Of a stretch of 23,361 nucleotides of DNA, positions 6,632 to 13,631 are shown in pieces. The notes beneath the pieces were generated by a model. The model was not told where the DNA came from. It did not search any database and worked only from the letters and a program-made list of their open reading frames with translations. The stretch spans positions 1-23,361 of the forward strand of contig CAYNYI010000044.1 in NCBI GenBank assembly GCA_964401455.1, read 5' to 3'. The stretch is from CAYNYI01 sp964401455. Lineage in GTDB: Bacteria; Fibrobacterota; OXYB2-FULL-49-7; CAYNYI01. Every line of letters starts with the position of its first letter. Position 1 is the stretch's first letter. A program made the position numbers and the translations under genes.

Positions 6632-7876
6632 CTACATGATTTTCGGCAGCGAACGAAAAAGAACGGCAGATTGGGACAGAATAAAAACCACGGCGGTTAC
6701 CATGTTCTGATATTGCGGATTATTAAAAAGTTTTGTTGTAATAGTTTTTCCAAAATCGGCTATTCCTATTGACATAACCGGATAAAAAAGAATAAAAAGA
6801 CTCATACTATAGGAGGGGTTTATAGGTTGGGATTTAACGCAGAAGATAAGATAAAAATATACTGTTAAAATCAAAGTAAAATATTCAAGGATATAAATAT
6901 ATTTTAATTTGCCGTCTCTAATCATTAAATACAAGCCGAAAATTAAAAGTCCTATTTGGATGAAACCGGTATTAAAAAAAACGGATTGAAACCATTGTTT
7001 AATATAAACCAAAAAGGACATTAAAAAATCATAAAGGCTGCCCAGATTAAAAGTGTCTATAAATCCCATTTTTCCGGCTCTTTCCAGTTCTTGAATGTAT
7101 AAACCAAATCCGAAGATTTTTATTCCGGTTGTCCAGAGTACATAAGGAGAAAAAACACAGAAAAAAACAAGCGCGGCGGTTTTAACTCCTCTTTGAAAGA
7201 TAATAAAAGGAAACCCGGCAGCAATAATTCCGGGGTTAAATTTACCGGTAAATAAAAAGCCCAGAATAATAGAATACAAGGCGATTTTTTTTAAAGAAGA
7301 ATTTTGATGACAAGTTTTAGATATGATATAAAAACTTAAAACATAAATTAAATTATCCAGGGCAATAAAATATAATCCTCTTGTTCCAAAAATCGTAACC
7401 GGGGAAAGAAAAAAAAACAAAACAGATACAAATGCATAGTTTTTGTCAAAATAGAAACTTGTTAGCCGAAATAACAGCAATGCTGTTATTATAGTGAAGA
7501 TAATGTTTAAAAAAAGATAGGAAGAATAAACAGAGAGAATTGTTAAGGCAGAGTAATGTCCCCATTTGATTATTTTATATTTCTCAGGTATAAAAAAACC
7601 GAGGAGTGGTTTTATAAGAACTTTTCCTGAAACATAAGAAAAAGCAAAAAGAAGCGGTCTGTTTATTCTGTAAGAAAGGGTTTTGTAAATATCAGGAAAT
7701 CCCGCAGCAGTATGAAGTCCGTTAAGAGCATCAATATCGTTCTGATGATAAAAAGGAGAAAGTTTTTCGTGAAATACATAAGGATTTTCTGTATTTTTTT
7801 TGCCGATTAACGGTAAAATAAAAGATAAAAAGAGAGAAATAAAAACGCAGATTATAAGGAGAGGTGTTTTCTTCAT
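6632..7876 (-). CDS. Multi-pass membrane protein, possibly GT-C glycosyltransferase-like
   Basis: The protein has 414 residues and about ten hydrophobic segments spread over the whole length. Between the first two lies a soluble loop with acidic residues (FYHQNDIDALN) and then YRINRPLLFAF. A long first periplasmic loop with Asp/Glu residues, followed by many helices, is the layout of GT-C glycosyltransferases that use polyprenyl-phosphate sugars, which would fit the neighbouring GT2 enzyme. I see no motif that proves it, so this is an inference from topology and context; a polymerase- or flippase-like role is also possible. The gene ends 8 bases from the end of the convergent GT2 gene. The start at 7876 has no clear Shine-Dalgarno. 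It is strongly AT-rich. Confidence 0.6.
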   Translation of the reverse strand: MKKTPLLIICVFISLFLSFILPLIGKKNTENPYVFHEKLSPFYHQNDIDALNGLHTAAGFPDIYKTLSYRINRPLLFAFSYVSGKVLIKPLLGFFIPEKYKIIKWGHYSALTILSVYSSYLFLNIIFTIITALLLFRLTSFYFDKNYAFVSVLFFFLSPVTIFGTRGLYFIALDNLIYVLSFYIISKTCHQNSSLKKIALYSIILGFLFTGKFNPGIIAAGFPFIIFQRGVKTAALVFFCVFSPYVLWTTGIKIFGFGLYIQELERAGKMGFIDTFNLGSLYDFLMSFLVYIKQWFQSVFFNTGFIQIGLLIFGLYLMIRDGKLKYIYILEYFTLILTVYFYLIFCVKSQPINPSYSMSLFILFYPVMSIGIADFGKTITTKLFNNPQYQNMVTAVVFILSQSAVLFRSLPKIM

Positions 7877-8017
7877 AAAGCTTTTTTAAAGTATTAAAAA
7901 CATAGTATTTATACAATATAAACCAACACAACTTAATTTGGGAGGATTTTTGCCGGAAGTACATATTTTTTATAAAGCTCTGTTTGTATAAAATTCTTAA
8001 CAGGTGAGTTAATAGTG

Positions 8018-8115
8018 TGTAAGCACCGATAATTAATTTCCCATATACACCGGAAAAATATTTCCCGAAAAAAAGGAGGTCCTCCGTGGGAGAATATAAG
8101 AAAATGGAAGCTAAA
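8018..8115 (+). repeat. 98-bp repeat, copy 2 (probable insertion-sequence left end)
   Basis: This is the same element as 3117-3215 in the same orientation, beginning TGTAAGCACC and including AAAGGAGG and a GTG at 8086 opening MGEYKKMEAK. Identity between the copies ends abruptly at the same base, right after codon 10. The two copies bracket about 4.8 kb with the gene debris, the radical SAM gene, the GT2 gene and the membrane protein gene. Confidence 0.7.
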
Positions 8116-8127
8116 TTGGTTTTTTGA

Positions 8128-8301
8128 TTTAAAATCGGAGAATTCTTAATTGACCAGACTCCCGTTATAAGACAGTTTTCCCGGTTGTATTTTCCTCACC
8201 GCTACAGGAATGTTCTGGAGCAGGAAAATGTTATGAATCGCCTCCGCGGGTTGGCTTACCAGAAGTTGCCCGGGTGGAACGAGAGCAATTCTATTAATTG
8301 A
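8128..8301 (+). pseudogene. Orphan C-terminal coding remnant in frame with the repeat
   Basis: After the TGA at 8125-8127, the frame opened by the GTG in the repeat stays open for 57 codons to a TGA at 8299-8301. The encoded piece is protein-like: charged and aromatic with few rare patterns (FLIDQTPVIRQFSRLYFPHR, NRLRGLAYQKLPGWNE). There is no start codon or ribosome site of its own. It may be the end of a transposase whose middle is deleted, or of an unrelated gene cut by the element. I do not recognise the family. It stops one base before the convergent gene's stop. Confidence 0.4.
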
Positions 8302-8994
8302 TTAATTCATGCTAAACAAAAATATACCTGCTTTAAATCCAAAACTGAAAGAAGGCAAGTACCCTTTAAATGGTCTTTCCCAGGGCCACAGTCCATCTGG
8401 ATATGAATCTTTTTCTGGATCAAACTCATTATAAAGTAATTTCTGATGCCGATGTTTTATCCCACCGTCCATATATATTTCGGTTGTTATCCGGCCAAAG
8501 TTTAAAACGACCCCCGTTTGAGCTGCTAATATATGGATGTCTCTTTGGACTGCGTAATAATCCAGTCTGAACACTGAATCAGTGGGAGCACTATAATATT
8601 TCATTCTATTCTTTAGATCATATATTTTCTTATAAGTTAGTCCAAGATAGCTTATGACAGCTGCATTATTAGCGATTTTCAATATGTTGAATTTGAATGG
8701 ATCATAATATTTAAACTCATAATAAATTGAATGACCTTCGGCGTTTACAGCATTTGAATCGCTTTCCATATCTCTAAAAAATTTATCTGTATATTTTTGA
8801 GAATAACTGATTTCAAACCCAATTTTACGAAAAAACATAGCTTCTATGCTGCCCTTGATTGAAGGTATATCTGGATAAACCAGGGCCAATGGGTGTATTT
8901 TTACTCCTAAATTTAACAATGGAGATGCTTCAGCATTTAATCCTGAAAAAAGAAACAAGATTGTTAGCCAAAAAAATAATTTCAAATTAATCAA
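8302..8994 (-). CDS. Secreted, probably outer-membrane beta-barrel protein of unknown function
   Basis: The protein has 230 residues. The start is a TTG at 8994 preceded by AAAGGT eight bases upstream; no ATG gives a signal peptide. Residues 1-24 are a Sec signal (LKLFFWLTILFLFSGLNAEA). The mature part has alternating polar/hydrophobic strands rich in Tyr and Phe (FGRITTEIYMDGGIKH) and ends with a strand-like tail (FSFGFKAGIFLFSMN), as small outer-membrane barrels do. No catalytic motif is seen. A probable terminator lies just upstream (9012-9037), so the gene should have its own promoter in the 24 bases between, or be read through. It is AT-rich like the rest of the accessory region. Confidence 0.65.
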   Translation of the reverse strand: MINLKLFFWLTILFLFSGLNAEASPLLNLGVKIHPLALVYPDIPSIKGSIEAMFFRKIGFEISYSQKYTDKFFRDMESDSNAVNAEGHSIYYEFKYYDPFKFNILKIANNAAVISYLGLTYKKIYDLKNRMKYYSAPTDSVFRLDYYAVQRDIHILAAQTGVVLNFGRITTEIYMDGGIKHRHQKLLYNEFDPEKDSYPDGLWPWERPFKGYLPSFSFGFKAGIFLFSMN

Positions 8995-9011
8995 TCTGTT
9001 TTACCTTTTTT

Positions 9012-9037
9012 AAAAAAAGTGTGCTGAGTTCCGCACA
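9012..9037 (-). terminator. Possible Rho-independent terminator after the DUF5131 gene
   Basis: On the minus strand a 5-bp stem TGTGC/GCACA with an 8-base loop is followed by CTTTTTTT. It lies about 350 bases past the DUF5131 stop and just before the next gene on the same strand. The stem is short, so confidence is moderate. Confidence 0.45.
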
Positions 9038-9175
9038 ACTACCGGATATACGATTGTCTCCCATTCAGTAAACTGCGTATATCTAAGCCATACGTACAGT
9101 TATGAGAATACGAGTTTAGTATAACTGCCTCAGATCTGAGTTATCACGTATTTCCCATATCCTGTTATAATAAAA

Positions 9176-9316
9176 CGATTATAAGCATAAATAATAAAAA
9201 AATATGCTCACATACAATTAAATATTATAAAGTTTTTACTGCAAGAATATGGCGCATTGATTCTCCATAAGACTTGTCTTAATTAAAAGAGACTACTTAC
9301 GGAGTATGTTCAAGAA
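9176..9316. repeat. Direct repeat, left copy, flanking the DUF5131-TcmP cassette
   Basis: Positions 9176-9232 match 11337-11393 at 45 of 57 bases. Positions 9296-9316 match 11415-11435 at 20 of 21. The second block is a copy of the last codons of the GT4 gene, reading LLEHTP-stop on the minus strand against ILEYTP-stop in the intact gene. The left copy carries extra DNA between the blocks, including a piece TATGGCGCATT that also occurs at 11283-11293. Confidence 0.6.
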
Positions 9317-9386
9317 GAGGACAATATGATGCCAAAGCAGGTCTTTTGATTTTATTAATCTCATGAGTAAATATCGTTTGGATTTT

Positions 9387-10100
9387 TTAATATTGAATTG
9401 CCGGCACCTCATCCCAAACCCGGTTTTCTAAAGTTCTTCCGTTTTCTTTTTTGCGCACACCGCCCCATTGCTTGAAAAAGAAAGGCGTTTTGGTCTTTAC
9501 ACAACCGTCGCGAATGGAAGTAACCCATTCCTTTTTCATCAGCCTTGCACCCGGCCCGGATTCGCCACCGACAATGACCCAATCAATGCCAGTAAGATTC
9601 AATCCGGAAAAGGGCCCTATAAGAGGCTCGATTGACAGGAATTTTGTTTTGGCTCCCACCAGTCTCAAATCTTCAATACGTGCTCGTGTCGCTGCGTGTT
9701 CGACAGTAACACCTTGCCAAATGTTAGGTGTCCAATTGATTTTCGTTGATAACTTCAATAATCTTTCGGACCTCTTTGTAAGAACCTGAAACGTGTGCCA
9801 CCGCGCCTTGTTCATGACGGAAAACAGCTTCAGAATCTGTTTGTCTGATATATCCTCATGAAATGTATCGCTCATGGAGTTCACGAAAATCATCCTCGAC
9901 CGTTTCCACGCGAACGGCTTTTCCAGAAGATGATCGTGGAACATTGGAGTAAAGCCAAACTGATATGCTTCAGTGCCCATTGCTTGCAGACGTCTTGCCA
10001 TTCGTTCTGCATAACAATTCAAGCATCCGGCGGAAAACTTTGTGCAACCTGTAATTGGGTTCCACGTTGTTTCAGTCCATTCGATTTTTGTCTTATTCAT
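9387..10100 (-). CDS. DUF5131 / phage Gp37-Gp68 family three-Cys-motif protein
   Basis: The protein has 237 residues and full family architecture: KIEWTETTWNPITGC at the N-terminus, then the three cysteines Cys19, Cys26 and Cys29 (C-x6-C-x2-C-Y), MIFVNSMSDTFHEDI, FQVLTKRSERL, NIWQGVTVE, FLSIEPLIGP, WVIVGGESGPGAR and FFFKQWGG. The cysteine triplet and TIM-barrel-like strand order recall radical SAM enzymes, but the spacing differs from CxxxCxxC. The family occurs in phages and mobile DNA; its biochemical role is not established to my knowledge. Its ATG overlaps the stop of the upstream tcmP gene by 4 bases (10097-10100), so the two are translationally coupled, and TcmP is the known genomic partner of this family. 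It looks horizontally acquired. Confidence 0.88.
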   Translation of the reverse strand: MNKTKIEWTETTWNPITGCTKFSAGCLNCYAERMARRLQAMGTEAYQFGFTPMFHDHLLEKPFAWKRSRMIFVNSMSDTFHEDISDKQILKLFSVMNKARWHTFQVLTKRSERLLKLSTKINWTPNIWQGVTVEHAATRARIEDLRLVGAKTKFLSIEPLIGPFSGLNLTGIDWVIVGGESGPGARLMKKEWVTSIRDGCVKTKTPFFFKQWGGVRKKENGRTLENRVWDEVPAIQY

Positions 10101-11233
10101 TTTGTTGCCTTTATGTTGATTTTTGGAGTCTCATCGAAATACTTATGACCTAGATAAAAAATACCTCTTTTTACAGATATATTGTCTGAAATCGTATTCG
10201 TTTCAATTTTACCATTGTTTTGAAGATCGCGCAGGACCTCATTTGCTTTACCCGGCGGGAAGCCTTTGAGAAGAGAAAAGTGGTAGGTCTCATTGTTAGT
10301 TTTTGCCACATCAAGAAATTCGAGAAGTTGACTCTTGAACATATCTATTTTCTTGAACGAATTTCCTTCTGGAAACAATGACTGCTGTCCGTGCCAATAT
10401 TTCTCATTTTCTATGCTATAATTTGCTTCCCCCGTTTGACGATCTATTTTCCAGCAAACTTGTAGAAATTTATCCAGACCATAAAGATTTGATGAACCAA
10501 AAATGATACCGTATATGTTTGGCCCCTTTTTGAGCGAGAAGGGAGCTAAGAAGTAGTCGTCAGAATTGATCTCATCCCTAAAATGGCTGCACACCAACTG
10601 ATGGATTGCATTGTATTCTGCATTCTTAACCTTTGCTATATCCAAATTGAATTTACTGCCAATTTCTGGGGTTTCAATAAACCGCTTCACAAATGATGAC
10701 GAGATGAAGAAAAGGACGTCTGTCTTTCTGCATTCCGCAAGAAATTTCAGGATGTCCGGTGTAACTTCCTTCAAACCGAACTGATCCATTATAACAAGTT
10801 TGGCAGAAGTAGTATTTTTAAGCATTGGCAGGTATTTTTGAAAGACTTTACTGAAGGTTTTGGATGAATACAGATACTTGCAGCAAGACTTTTCACAAGC
10901 CACTGAGCCTATATTTTCTTTGAGACTTTCAATATGGTCACTATTGGCATCATTAAAAAATAGACAGACTTGTACAACTGCCCGGAAGTCTTCACGTGAT
11001 TCACAATAACTTCGAATTTCTTCAGCTATGATTACAGGTGAACCGGGGTTATTGTTACTGTCAAATCCCGGTCCTGAAAAGAAATCAAATATGCTCAGTT
11101 CCGCTTTATAGTCTCCAGTCACATAGCCTGGGCGTGTCATAAAGATACTGAGCCATTCGCGTATGTATCCACGGAAAACATCAAGTTTGATTATTGTTGC
11201 CTCGTCAAAACCTTTTAGGTGAAAATCTGCCAT
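10097..11233 (-). CDS. tcmP: Three-Cys-motif partner protein TcmP
   Basis: The protein has 378 residues. The N-terminal part (KLDVFRGYIREWLSIF, then LSIFDFFSGPGFDSNNNPGSPVI) is the signature of TcmP, with a methyltransferase-like D-x-F-x-G-P-G loop followed by the conserved Gly-Ser-Pro. A later LVIMDQFGLKEVTPDILKFL stretch corresponds to the D-P-F/Q-F-G strand of the same fold. The family is defined by its pairing with the DUF5131/Gp37-Gp68 proteins, exactly as here. The ATG at 11233 follows AAAGGAATTC. The pair forms a self-contained cassette placed between repeats and against the 3' end of the GT4 gene. A role in phage-host conflict or nucleic-acid modification is possible but is inference only. 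Confidence 0.85.
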   Translation of the reverse strand: MADFHLKGFDEATIIKLDVFRGYIREWLSIFMTRPGYVTGDYKAELSIFDFFSGPGFDSNNNPGSPVIIAEEIRSYCESREDFRAVVQVCLFFNDANSDHIESLKENIGSVACEKSCCKYLYSSKTFSKVFQKYLPMLKNTTSAKLVIMDQFGLKEVTPDILKFLAECRKTDVLFFISSSFVKRFIETPEIGSKFNLDIAKVKNAEYNAIHQLVCSHFRDEINSDDYFLAPFSLKKGPNIYGIIFGSSNLYGLDKFLQVCWKIDRQTGEANYSIENEKYWHGQQSLFPEGNSFKKIDMFKSQLLEFLDVAKTNNETYHFSLLKGFPPGKANEVLRDLQNNGKIETNTISDNISVKRGIFYLGHKYFDETPKINIKATK

Positions 11234-11336
11234 TGAATTCCTTTATCTCCTATTTCCAAATTAGTACGACCGGGATTGTATTATGGCGCATTTCATGATA
11301 ATTTGCTCTAATATATAATGGCTTTATGGACAATAT

Positions 11337-11435
11337 CGTTTATAGCTATAAATAATTAATACATGTGCTAATATACAATTAAAAACTATAAAGCTACTGT
11401 TGTAAGGCTTGTGACTTACGGAGTATATTCAAGAA
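11337..11435. repeat. Direct repeat, right copy, at the GT4 gene 3' end
   Basis: This is the counterpart of 9176-9316. It includes the last seven codons and the stop of the intact GT4 gene (11416) and about 80 bases beyond it. Together the copies bracket the DUF5131-TcmP genes, as expected if the cassette inserted at the gene end and regenerated it, or if the gene end was duplicated. Confidence 0.6.
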
Positions 11436-12474
11436 TAGTTTCCGCGGTACGGGTATATGAAAACCCGGCCGATTTGCGGACCCCGCCCTCAGAAAGTTTT
11501 TCACGCAGATCATTATCGGATAGAAGTTTCAAAACAGCTTCTGCTGTTGCAGTATGCTTTTCCGGTTCAACAAGCAGACCGTTAACTCCGTGCTCCACAG
11601 CATCCGGTACCCCGCCGGAATCCCCAGCTATAACCGGAAGGCCCCGCCTTCCCGCCTCCAGAAAAACAAGTCCGAGCCCCTCCACGTCACCGTCGGAGGT
11701 TTGAAAACAAGGCATAATAAAAATATCGGCATCGCGGTACAGCTTTTCTGTTTCCCGGTCATCGGTAATCCCCGTAAAAACAACATTGACAGAAACTCCC
11801 GAACTCCGGCAAAGTTCTTCCAGCTTAGCGCGCTCCGGACCGTCCCCGTTTATGACGTAACGGATATCCGGGTAAACCTCTCTGATTTTCGGCAATGCCG
11901 AAATCACGGTATGGTGGCCTTTACGCCTGACAAGTCTGCCTACGGTTAAAAGAACAGGCCCTTTTCTTTTTTCGCTGCTGCCTTGAATTTTCAAAACCGC
12001 GTCCGGGCCCGGTTTTATGATAACGATTTTTTCCGGATCTACCCCGCATTCAGCCAGTTTTTCTTTCGTAAACCCGCTTATGGAAAAAATAATTTCTGCC
12101 CGCCTTAAAATACGGCGCATAATCAACTTTTTGAAAGACAGCCGGTAACCCTTCGTCAAGAAATTAACTTCGGAACCGTAAGCTATCAACCCGTAATTTT
12201 TTATAAGACACGGGTAAGCAGCCAGCGCGGCATGGACCCCTGAAAAAAGAAAAAAATCCTTCCGGACCGAAGTATTTTTAATAATTTTCCCGCAAAGTCC
12301 GCGCGCGGTATTCATAAACCGGCTGGGTTCAGCACTGATCAATTCATATTTTTCGGAGATCACAGGAAGAACACCCCGAATAAAGGACTCTATACCGCCC
12401 TTTCGGGAAGTGTCATGGATGGAAACAAAATAACGGTTTTGGGGAGAAGAGGAATCAGTCAAACTTTTTCTCAA
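11416..12474 (-). CDS. GT4-family glycosyltransferase
   Basis: The protein has 352 residues. An N-terminal acceptor domain (DTSRKGGIESFIRG, the Gly-Gly-x-Glu loop) is followed by a donor domain: LTVGRLVRRKGHHTVISALP, YVINGDGPERAKLEELC, FTGITDD, ADIFIMPCFQ, then the E-x7-E motif in DVEGLGLVFLEAGRRGLPVIAG and the family's GGVPDAVEHGVNGLLVEP. It transfers a sugar from a nucleotide donor, probably in surface glycan or glycolipid synthesis. The start is unusual: only TTG codons (12474 or 12462) are available, the gene overlaps the STAS gene by about 20 bases, and GAGGAA lies just upstream within that gene. Translation is therefore probably coupled to it. Its last codons are duplicated at 9296-9316. 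Confidence 0.88.
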   Translation of the reverse strand: MRKSLTDSSSPQNRYFVSIHDTSRKGGIESFIRGVLPVISEKYELISAEPSRFMNTARGLCGKIIKNTSVRKDFFLFSGVHAALAAYPCLIKNYGLIAYGSEVNFLTKGYRLSFKKLIMRRILRRAEIIFSISGFTKEKLAECGVDPEKIVIIKPGPDAVLKIQGSSEKRKGPVLLTVGRLVRRKGHHTVISALPKIREVYPDIRYVINGDGPERAKLEELCRSSGVSVNVVFTGITDDRETEKLYRDADIFIMPCFQTSDGDVEGLGLVFLEAGRRGLPVIAGDSGGVPDAVEHGVNGLLVEPEKHTATAEAVLKLLSDNDLREKLSEGGVRKSAGFSYTRTAETILEYTP

Positions 12475-12790
12475 GTTCCTCTATATCGCTGAATATTTCA
12501 AGATCTCCTACAGGAAGGGCGATATTGATGATATCGAGAATATCCTCATTCACACCTACAACAGCGAAAGATCCTCCTTCGGAATTCATCTTCTTTGAAG
12601 CATTCGCGAGAAGACCCACACCGGAACTGTCAATGGTTTTGGATTTTGACATATCAACGGCTATTTTTGTGTGTCCGAGAGAAGCCGCGGAAAGAACAGC
12701 CTGCTTCACTTCAGTGATTTCTTTTACGGTAAGAGAGCCGTCAAGAATGATAAGAGAAAAAGTTCCGTATTCTTTCTGTTCTACAGCCAT
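12455..12790 (-). CDS. STAS-domain anti-sigma factor antagonist
   Basis: The protein has 111 residues forming one complete STAS domain: FSLIILDGSLTVKEI, KIAVDMSKSKTIDSSGVGLL and a C-terminal helix LEIFSDIEELEKKF. The motif Asp-Ser-Ser-Gly-Val-Gly (Ser55/Ser56) is the phosphorylation site used by SpoIIAA/RsbV-type antagonists, so the protein should bind and be controlled by a serine kinase anti-sigma factor. No such kinase is encoded in the window. An extended -10 promoter lies just upstream, and the GT4 gene overlaps its end. It may link envelope sugar synthesis to a stress or growth signal, which is inference. Confidence 0.88.
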   Translation of the reverse strand: MAVEQKEYGTFSLIILDGSLTVKEITEVKQAVLSAASLGHTKIAVDMSKSKTIDSSGVGLLANASKKMNSEGGSFAVVGVNEDILDIINIALPVGDLEIFSDIEELEKKFD

Positions 12791-12813
12791 AGTAATAAGA
12801 AAATATATTTAAA

Positions 12814-12822
12814 ATTATACCA
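12814..12822 (-). promoter_or_regulatory. Extended -10 promoter before the STAS gene
   Basis: The minus strand reads TGGTATAAT, a consensus extended -10 element, 24 bases before the ATG at 12790. No good -35 box is visible at the usual distance, which an extended -10 does not need. It would start the STAS-GT4 transcript. Confidence 0.5.
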
Positions 12823-12847
12823 TTGCAATATATTTTTTCATCTGAAG

Positions 12848-13627
12848 TCAATCACCGATATTGATTACATATTTACCGTCGGGGACTCTGTCCGGGGTAA
12901 CGCTGAAAGAATCCGGAAAAGAAACGCAGCGCCACATCGAGAAGAGAACATAAGCCGAATCAGGGAGAGAGCCGTATTTCTTCGATAAACCTTCGGAGAA
13001 TTTCTCGGAAATAATTAAAGAGGAATCCTCAGACGCCACGATGGAAAAATAGAAAGGATAAACATCGGCGGATGTAACCTCAACAGTGTCCGCGCATTCG
13101 GAAATAAAATAAAGGTCTGCCGTATCGCTGAAAGAAAGCCCGCCGTACCACGCTTTCCCGCATGGCAGTGTATCTGATATAATAAGCGGAGTATTATGGT
13201 AGTCCTCCAAAAGAGACAAAACAGTGAATACAGCCGATGTATCTTTGTCAAGGTTTGCCCCTGCTTCTGAAATTATCTCACGTGAATCAAGATCCAGACG
13301 TATCTTTCTCCCGTATGGGAAACCGGTTTTCTCTCCTCCGGAAATGTCATTTAATCCAAAAACAAGAACTGTAAAACCGTCCGGTGAAAGCGAAGATTTC
13401 CATAAAGGATCCTCACCGCCGTCCGCGGCCCGGACGGTAACACCCTCAAAAAGCTCCACTTTATCGCTGAACTTTAATTTCAAGGTGTCCTCCGGCATCA
13501 GGTCTATGGCACCGGGAGAAACAGAGAAAGAGACAATCTCAAGTTTTTCTTCTTCGGAAGGCTCAATGACGCAGCCGTTAAAGAAAAGTACGGCGGCGGT
13601 AAGTGCCGGCAAAAAACGAATAAACAT
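12848..13627 (-). CDS. Lipoprotein with Ig-like (Big_5-type) domain
   Basis: The start chosen is the ATG at 13627, preceded by GGCGGAG and 4 bases after the stop of the upstream gene; longer starts lie inside that gene. Residues 1-19 form a lipoprotein signal (FIRFLPALTAAVLFFNGC) with Cys19 as the probable lipid anchor. An acidic linker is followed by a bacterial Ig-like domain of the SbsA/Big_5 kind (SFSVSPGAIDLMPEDTLKLK, SPDGFTVLVF, IRLDLDSREIISEAGANLD). The remaining half carries no motif I know. The protein is about 259 residues long. It is cotranscribed with the metallophosphatase-like gene and probably surface or periplasmic. Confidence 0.72.
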   Translation of the reverse strand: MFIRFLPALTAAVLFFNGCVIEPSEEEKLEIVSFSVSPGAIDLMPEDTLKLKFSDKVELFEGVTVRAADGGEDPLWKSSLSPDGFTVLVFGLNDISGGEKTGFPYGRKIRLDLDSREIISEAGANLDKDTSAVFTVLSLLEDYHNTPLIISDTLPCGKAWYGGLSFSDTADLYFISECADTVEVTSADVYPFYFSIVASEDSSLIISEKFSEGLSKKYGSLPDSAYVLFSMWRCVSFPDSFSVTPDRVPDGKYVINIGD

Positions 13628-13631
13628 AAAT

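Larger units (their letters stand above)
8995..9386. other. AT-rich gap with terminator and repeat copy
   Basis: No gene is seen between the secreted barrel-like protein and the DUF5131 gene. The stretch holds a possible minus-strand terminator (9012-9037) and a diverged copy of the 3' end and downstream region of the GT4 gene (9176-9316). The rest is AT-rich without recognisable coding. Confidence 0.6.

Noticed and set aside
8125..8127. TGA read as selenocysteine in the frame 8086-8301
   Set aside because: No selenoprotein context, no visible insertion element, and the upstream part is an element end; decay is simpler.
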